DNA from: an uncultured Coriobacteriaceae bacterium
GTDB lineage: Bacteria > Actinomycetota > Coriobacteriia > Coriobacteriales > Atopobiaceae
DNA: 64,000 bases
Direction: 5' to 3'
Assembly (NCBI GenBank): GCA_902779675.1
Contig: CACZCK010000010.1
Span: 1 to 64,000, forward strand
In this document: positions 57,586 to 64,000 of the stretch, piece after piece
Layout: every line of letters begins with the position of its first letter
How positions within the stretch are numbered: the first letter of the stretch is position 1
Translations under genes and position numbers: made by a program
The notes under the pieces: generated by a model
Database searches by the model: none
What the model was told of the DNA's origin: nothing
The model's input: the letters and a program-made list of their open reading frames with translations, nothing else

Positions 57586-57692
57586 GGGCCTGGGCAAACC
57601 TAAGCAAACATTCCGCAGAAAAGGGGTCGGCCGAACGGAACGTTCGACCGACCCCCTTTTTGAGGACGTTTGTGTGGTTTGCCCAGGCCCCA
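57586..57692. repeat. Nested inverted repeat around the groL terminator
   Basis: An outer pair of 16-bp arms, GGGGCCTGGGCAAACC (57587-57602) and GGTTTGCCCAGGCCCC (57676-57691), encloses the groL terminator hairpin. CAAAC/GTTTG pairs lie just inside. The whole could form a cruciform or a long RNA stem. The arms are much longer than a terminator needs. Confidence 0.75.
57619..57661. terminator. groL terminator, bidirectional
   Basis: AAAAGGGGTCGG (57619-57630) pairs with the complementary stretch ending in CCCCCTTTTT (57647-57661), with an inner GAACG/CGTTC stem. There are T residues on both sides, so it can terminate groL leftward and any rightward transcript. Confidence 0.85.
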
Positions 57693-57700
57693 CAGGGATC

Positions 57701-59347
<1,647 letters not shown>

Positions 59348-59384
59348 TTATTCCTCCAACGTGATGTGCACTGGGTGCGTGCGG

Positions 59385-59675
59385 TTACTCGGTGATGATG
59401 GCGTAGATGTCGTCGGCGCGCAGGAGCAGGTAGTCCTCGCCGTCGACCTTGACCTCGTTACCGCCGAACTTGCCATAGTAGACCTGGTCGCCCACCTGGA
59501 CGTCGATGGGGATGCGCTCGCCCTTGTCATTGAGCTTGCCAGCACCGACGGCGATGACCTCGCCCTTCTGCGGCTTCTCCTGGGCACCGGAAGAGATGTA
59601 CAGGCCAGAAGAGGTGCGCTCCTCCTTGGGGGCGGGCTTGACGAGGACGCGATCGCCCAACGGCTTAAGAGTCAT
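59385..59675 (-). CDS. groS: Co-chaperonin GroES (10 kDa)
   Basis: The 96-residue protein caps GroEL. It begins MTLKPLGDRVLVKPAPKEE and contains the mobile-loop region SGLYISSGAQEKPQ and the VYYGKFGGNEVKVDGEDYLLL end typical of GroES. I chose the ATG at 59675; a TTG two codons earlier lies only four bases from GGAGG. No CIRCE element (TTAGCACTC-9-GAGTGCTAA) is found upstream. Confidence 0.97.
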   Translation of the reverse strand: MTLKPLGDRVLVKPAPKEERTSSGLYISSGAQEKPQKGEVIAVGAGKLNDKGERIPIDVQVGDQVYYGKFGGNEVKVDGEDYLLLRADDIYAIITE

Positions 59676-59719
59676 ACTCAAGAACCTCCTTCATGTGCGC
59701 CATGTGGCGCCTTACCAGT

Positions 59720-59738
59720 GCGGCGAATGCATCGCCGC
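59720..59738. promoter_or_regulatory. Inverted repeat upstream of groES
   Basis: GCGGCGA-5-TCGCCGC, a perfect 7-bp repeat, lies about 45 bases upstream of the groES ATG. It may be an operator or part of the mRNA leader. It does not match CIRCE or HAIR consensus elements. Confidence 0.4.
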
Positions 59739-59872
59739 GTAGCCAACGTTTGGAACTATACCCACAATGAGCCGTCGTATACCTGAGATACGCAAATCTT
59801 CAAAGACGCACTTAGATTTTCTGGTGTCTGGCAAGTGAGGGCCGGCTTTGCAGGCCGCCTCCGCCCCTGGCG

Positions 59873-61813
59873 CTACAGCTCCTCCAGCTCCTTGAGCCAC
59901 AGGCGACTGACGGCGTCGCTGGGCATGCGCAGGTCGCCGCGGGGGCTGACCGCCACGCTACCCACCTTGGGGCCGTCGGGTAGGCAGCTGCGCTTGAACT
60001 GTTGGTTAAAGAAGCGCCGGTAGAAGACCTTGAGCCACGAGAGGATGGTTGCCTCGTCGTAGGTGTCGCCCAGTGCGTGAACGGCCAGACGGTACACCTT
60101 GCGCGGCGTGGCCCCGCGGCGCAGCACCTGGTAGAGGAAGAAGTCGTGCAGCTCGTAGGGACCCACCAGGTCCTCGGTCTGCTGGGCGATGGTGCCGTCG
60201 TCGTTGGCCGGCAGCAGCTCGGGCGAGACAGGCGTGTCAAGCACGTCGTAGAGGATGTCGGCCTCGGCCTCGTTTCCGCAGGTGTCGGCCACGTAGCGCA
60301 CCAGATGGCGCACGAGCGTCTTGGGCACGCCGCCGTTGACGCCGTACATGCTCATGTGGTCGCCGTTGTAGGTGGCCCAGCCCAGCGCCAGCTCGGAGAG
60401 GTCGCCAGTACCGATAACCATGCCGTTCTCCTGGTTGGCGATGTCCATGATGATCTGCGTACGCTCGCGTGCCTGGCTGTTCTCGTAGGTCACGTCGTGG
60501 ACGTTCTCGTCGTGGCCGATGTCGGCAAAGTGCTGGCGCACGGCGGCAGCGATGTTGACCTCGCGCAGCTGCACGCCCAGCGCATCGGAGAGCGTGGTGG
60601 CATTGCCGTGCGTGCGCTCGGTGGTACCAAAGCCCGGCATGGTCACGGCGATGATGCCTTGGCGGTCGAGGCCCAGCAGGTCGAAGGCGCGCACCGTCAC
60701 CAGCAGCGCCAGCGTGGAATCCAGGCCGCCAGAGACGCCGATCACCGCGCTGGTGCAGTGCGTGTGCTCCAGACGCTTTGCCAAACCCCACGCCTGGATG
60801 GTAAAGACGTCCTCGCAGCGGGCGTCGCGCTCCGCACCGTCGGCAGGGACAAAGGGGTGCGGGTCAACATGGCGCGTAAGCTGGACCTCCTCGCGACCCA
60901 ACGTGAACTCGGCCTCGTAGTAGTCGGATCCGGTGCCGTCCGCGCCGCCCCGAGCCGTGCGGAACGTGGACATGCGCATGCGCTCGCCCTGGATAGCCGC
61001 AACGTCGATCTCAGTCGTGGCGTTGCCCGGGCCGAAGGGTGCCGACTCGGCCAGCAGGGTGCCGTTCTCGGCAATCATGTCGTGTCCCGCAAATACCACG
61101 TCGGTGGTCGACTCGCCCCAGCCGGCGCTGGTGTACACGTACCCGCAGACCAAACGCGCGCTCTGCCCCGTGACCAGTGAGCGGCGGTAGGCAGCCTTGC
61201 CCACGATGGCGTTGGAGGCAGAGAGGTTGACGATGACGGTAGCGCCGGCCAGCGCATGGGCGATAGAGGGCGGGTTGGGTGCCCAGAGGTCCTCGCAGAC
61301 CTCGGCCGCGACCACTAGGTCGGGCATGCTCGTGCAGCCCAGCAGGATGTTGGTGCCAAAGGGCACGGGCTCCTCCTGCGAGAGATCGACGAAGCCATAG
61401 GTGCCCGGCGTGGCGGGAGTAAAGTGGCGCAGCTCGTAGAACTCGTTGTAGTTGGGCACGTGGGTTTTGGGCACCAGTGCCAGCACCTCGCCCGCGCAGA
61501 GTGCCGCGGCGCAGTTGTAGAGCTTGCCGTTAACGCGCCATGGCACGCCAACAAAGAGCAGCGCGTCGAGATCGGCCGTGCGCTCGGCGTAGTCAAAGAG
61601 TCCCTGCTGGGCGGCGTCGAGCAGGGCGTCCTGCCAGAAGAGGTCCTCGCAGGTGTAGCCCGTGATGCACAGCTCGGGAAGCACGACCAGCTTGGCTCCG
61701 TCGCGCTCCACTGCCTCGCGCGTCACGTCCACGCAGCGGTCCACGTTAAAGTCCACGTCCGCAACGCGCACCTCGGGGGTGCGGGCAGCAACCTTTACGA
61801 ATCCGTCGCGCAT
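59873..61813 (-). CDS. nadE: Glutamine-dependent NAD+ synthetase
   Basis: NadE forms NAD+ from deamido-NAD. The 646-residue protein is the two-domain, glutamine-using form. The N-terminal nitrilase domain has Glu47 in VVLPELCITGY, Lys in VPKTHVPNY and Cys in AAEVCEDLW; the C-terminal synthetase has the PP-loop GVSGGLDST and IGTGDLSELALGW. The ATG at 61813 follows GGAGGCTCCC; a frame extends to 61843. It is a single-gene unit between groES and the amidohydrolase. Confidence 0.96.
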   Translation of the reverse strand: MRDGFVKVAARTPEVRVADVDFNVDRCVDVTREAVERDGAKLVVLPELCITGYTCEDLFWQDALLDAAQQGLFDYAERTADLDALLFVGVPWRVNGKLYNCAAALCAGEVLALVPKTHVPNYNEFYELRHFTPATPGTYGFVDLSQEEPVPFGTNILLGCTSMPDLVVAAEVCEDLWAPNPPSIAHALAGATVIVNLSASNAIVGKAAYRRSLVTGQSARLVCGYVYTSAGWGESTTDVVFAGHDMIAENGTLLAESAPFGPGNATTEIDVAAIQGERMRMSTFRTARGGADGTGSDYYEAEFTLGREEVQLTRHVDPHPFVPADGAERDARCEDVFTIQAWGLAKRLEHTHCTSAVIGVSGGLDSTLALLVTVRAFDLLGLDRQGIIAVTMPGFGTTERTHGNATTLSDALGVQLREVNIAAAVRQHFADIGHDENVHDVTYENSQARERTQIIMDIANQENGMVIGTGDLSELALGWATYNGDHMSMYGVNGGVPKTLVRHLVRYVADTCGNEAEADILYDVLDTPVSPELLPANDDGTIAQQTEDLVGPYELHDFFLYQVLRRGATPRKVYRLAVHALGDTYDEATILSWLKVFYRRFFNQQFKRSCLPDGPKVGSVAVSPRGDLRMPSDAVSRLWLKELEEL

Positions 61814-62171
61814 GGGAGCCTCCTCGACGATGGGTTTGCGCATGCATCACATGGTACTGGAATCGCAGGGTCACACACGCCCCAAAGAAGGCTTTTGGCG
61901 CTGGGTTTGGCTCGGACGCCTGCCGCATCCGCCCGAGTCAAGGGTGAGAGGCGGTGCTGCAGGCGGCTCAGCCGAAACGACGGAGCCAGAAATGGTTCTC
62001 TTTTTGCATAGTGTGCGTTCGTTTCAGAAGTCCGCACGATATGGCCATGTACACCTCCCAGCGACCTGCGCATTTGTTGCTGCTGGAGGGACGATACGCA
62101 GATGGGTCCAATACCATTCGTACGCTAGTCGGAAAAGCCTGTCGCTTGTGCATGCTCCAACGCGGGCGCGG
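61814..62171. other. 358-base gap upstream of nadE
   Basis: I find no gene, RNA family or strong hairpin here. On the minus strand TTGACT at about 61935 is a -35-like hexamer without a good -10. It should contain the nadE promoter and the end of the amidohydrolase transcript. Confidence 0.4.
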
Positions 62172-63785
62172 CTAGTCACCCATCTGCGTCGAGAGGCACG
62201 TGGCTTGCTGGATGGCGTCATCCTCACAGGTCAGCAGGTTGGTATCCCATACCGCCAGGTCGGCGTACTTGCCCGGCTCGAGCGATCCCAGCTCACGCTC
62301 GCGGCCAACGGCCACCGCACCGCCCAAGCTGTAGGCGCGCAGCGCCTGTGCGCGCGTGAGGCAATGCTCCGGATACCAGCCGCCTTCGGGCTCGTGGCCC
62401 GCAGGCGTGCGGCGCATAACTGCCGTGTACAGCACGTCCATGCTGGTAGGAGGCACCACGGGGGCGTCAGTACCCAGGGCCAACTCCACGCCCGCCGCCT
62501 GCATGACCGCAAATGGCCACATACGCCGTGCACGCCACTCTCCCAGGTCGCGCGCTGGTTGGGCGAGATCGATCGTCACATGGGGCGGCTGTACCGAAGC
62601 CACTACATGCGCGTCCCGTAAGCGCACAATGTCGGCAGGCTGAATGTCCTCGATGTGCTCCATGGTGTTGCGCCCCTGCGTGGGAGCGCCGAAGCGCCGG
62701 TAGGCCTCGTCGAAGATGTCGATGGCCGCGTGCACGGCAGCGTCGCCGATGGTATGGATGCGCACGGAATGCCCACGCTCGGCAGCCGCCAGCACCAGCT
62801 GGCGCATGCGTTCAGGCGCCACCGTGGGACGGCCCACATCGCCCGCAAAGCGTGGATTGTGATACGGCTCAGTGCACCAAGCGGTGTGCTGGCTGCTTAC
62901 GCCGTCAAAGAACTGCTTGAAGCCCGGCGCGCGCAGGCGCGCGCCCGTATAGCGCGCCTGCAGGTCCTCGAGGTTTGATTGGTCGTCGGAGAGGCACGGG
63001 AACAGATGCGCCCGCACCGTGAGGTCCCCCGAAGCCTCGAGTGCCTCGTATACCTGCGGGTTTATGCCATCTGCCCCAGGAAGGATCGAGAGGGCCATAT
63101 CGCAGACCGAGGTGATGCCCATGCCGTTGAGCGCGGTGAAGTAGTCGCGATAGATACCGCACTTCTGCTCGGTGGTAAAGCTCGAGAGCACGCGCGCCAC
63201 GTAGACCATGCCCGCCGCCTCGCGGATGACGCCCGTCAGATGGCCCTGCTCGTCGCGGTCAAAGCTGCCGCCGGCGGGAGGCTCGGTGTCGTCGGTGATG
63301 CCCAAGGCGCGAAGGCCGGCAGTGTTGGTCCACAGCGTGTGTGCATCACCCGAGTACATGGCCACGGGCCGGTCGGGGAAGGCGGCGTCGAGCGAGGCGC
63401 GGGTTGGCACGATGGGCGGGTTCCACAGGGCCTCGCGCCAGCCGTGCGTCACGAGCCACGAGCCGTCGTCGGGGCGGCTGGCAGCCCACGCCTGCAGGTG
63501 CGCCACGCAGTCGGCTTCGGAAGTGCCCGCGTACTCGGTGGCCAGCGCGCTCGGAAAGAGCGCCGCGTGGAATACATGCTGGTGAGCGTCGTGGAAGCCC
63601 GGGCAGATGAAGGCGTCCTCCCAGTCCTCCACGAGGGCGCCCTGGGCCAACTCTCTGGCCTGATCGCGCGGCGCAATGGCACTCACGCGTCCGCCACGCA
63701 CCGCGACAGCCAGCGGACGAGCCACGTCGCAGCCTGGCTCGGCAGTGAATACGTTGGTCGATGTTATGACATAGTCGGGCTTCAT
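62172..63785 (-). CDS. Metal-dependent amidohydrolase (YtcJ-like)
   Basis: The 537-residue protein belongs to the amidohydrolase superfamily. It has an N-terminal beta-sandwich strand (YVITSTNVFTAEPG), metal-binding FHDAHQH after ICPG, the long insertion typical of YtcJ-like enzymes (DGSWLVTHGWREALWN), His in IHTIGDAA, EHIEDIQ and the metal Asp in LGTDAPVVPP. AGGGGAGCAGG precedes the ATG. Substrates of this group are poorly known. It stands alone, with nothing further visible to 64000. Confidence 0.92.
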   Translation of the reverse strand: MKPDYVITSTNVFTAEPGCDVARPLAVAVRGGRVSAIAPRDQARELAQGALVEDWEDAFICPGFHDAHQHVFHAALFPSALATEYAGTSEADCVAHLQAWAASRPDDGSWLVTHGWREALWNPPIVPTRASLDAAFPDRPVAMYSGDAHTLWTNTAGLRALGITDDTEPPAGGSFDRDEQGHLTGVIREAAGMVYVARVLSSFTTEQKCGIYRDYFTALNGMGITSVCDMALSILPGADGINPQVYEALEASGDLTVRAHLFPCLSDDQSNLEDLQARYTGARLRAPGFKQFFDGVSSQHTAWCTEPYHNPRFAGDVGRPTVAPERMRQLVLAAAERGHSVRIHTIGDAAVHAAIDIFDEAYRRFGAPTQGRNTMEHIEDIQPADIVRLRDAHVVASVQPPHVTIDLAQPARDLGEWRARRMWPFAVMQAAGVELALGTDAPVVPPTSMDVLYTAVMRRTPAGHEPEGGWYPEHCLTRAQALRAYSLGGAVAVGRERELGSLEPGKYADLAVWDTNLLTCEDDAIQQATCLSTQMGD

Positions 63786-64000
63786 TCCTGCTCCCCTGTC
63801 GCTGTTTATGCGACAAGTTTAGCGCTTGCCCAACTGGTAAGAAGCCGTTTCGCCGCGGCGTTCGGAGCTCGGTTGGGCCGACGGTGGCCCACCACAGGGG
63901 TCTTCGGTCGCGACTTTGGAGCCAAAAGGGCGAAAGTGTTCAAGAAATGCCGTTAGTGTGTCATGTTTTCGTGCCGAACCTCGAAGCATCTGGTTCGCGT

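Noticed and set aside
59663..59683. HAIR-like (HspR) element at the groES start
   Set aside because: CTTGAGT is present but the matching ACTCAAG at the proper spacing is not.

Overview
The window is high-GC, gene-dense DNA from what looks like an anaerobic, saccharolytic actinobacterium of the class Coriobacteriia, most like the Olsenella/Atopobiaceae group. This is inferred from strong G/C bias at third codon positions, the mix of PTS and ABC sugar uptake with actinobacterial housekeeping genes, the split IMP-synthesis enzymes under a ZTP riboswitch, and fermentative Fe-S and nitroreductase proteins. No rRNA, CRISPR array, transposase or integrase gene is visible.

Layout. 1-5 kb: tRNA-Asp, then a leftward dnaX-ybaB-recR-membrane protein cluster. 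5-8.5 kb: a leftward mannose-family PTS operon (IIA, IIB, IIC, IID and a small membrane protein) facing a divergent AraC-type regulator. 9.5-15.5 kb: rightward deoC, manA, an RmlD-like reductase, an ABC exporter fused to a GNAT acetyltransferase, a nitroreductase and an ArsC-like protein without its cysteine. 16-18.2 kb: a ZTP riboswitch with terminator, then IMP cyclohydrolase and stand-alone AICAR formyltransferase. 18.3-29.7 kb: mixed genes, including rsmJ, a peptide deformylase relative with a broken metal motif, a tyrosine phosphatase, a solitary LytTR regulator, a half-length PPDK-regulator-like protein, an AAA ATPase, a damaged ATP-grasp gene and lipoproteins.

29.8-39.1 kb is a leftward alpha-glucan regulon: lacI, ABC ATPase, binding protein, two permeases, a secreted GH13 and a cytoplasmic GH13, with three tandem 12-bp operator-like repeats ahead of lacI. 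39.7-51.8 kb looks like an accreted island downstream of guaA: four copies of the guaA 3' end (near 39803, 41319, 48796 and the real gene end at 51775) divide it into an ATPase segment, a beta-glucoside PTS/GH1/esterase/ROK/RpiR segment, and a segment with an unfamiliar zinc-ribbon protein and a DUF1016 nuclease-like protein. 53.6-64 kb is mostly housekeeping: LCP protein, YchF, Fe-S protein, groES-groEL, NAD synthetase and an amidohydrolase.

How it fits together: secreted amylase and an ABC importer would feed glucans to a cytoplasmic GH13; the beta-glucoside PTS would feed phospho-sugars to two GH1 enzymes, with an esterase removing acyl groups and a ROK kinase acting on free sugar. Intercistronic stem-loops follow transport genes in all three sugar operons. 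Several proteins lack a catalytic residue or domain that defines their family, and are described individually.
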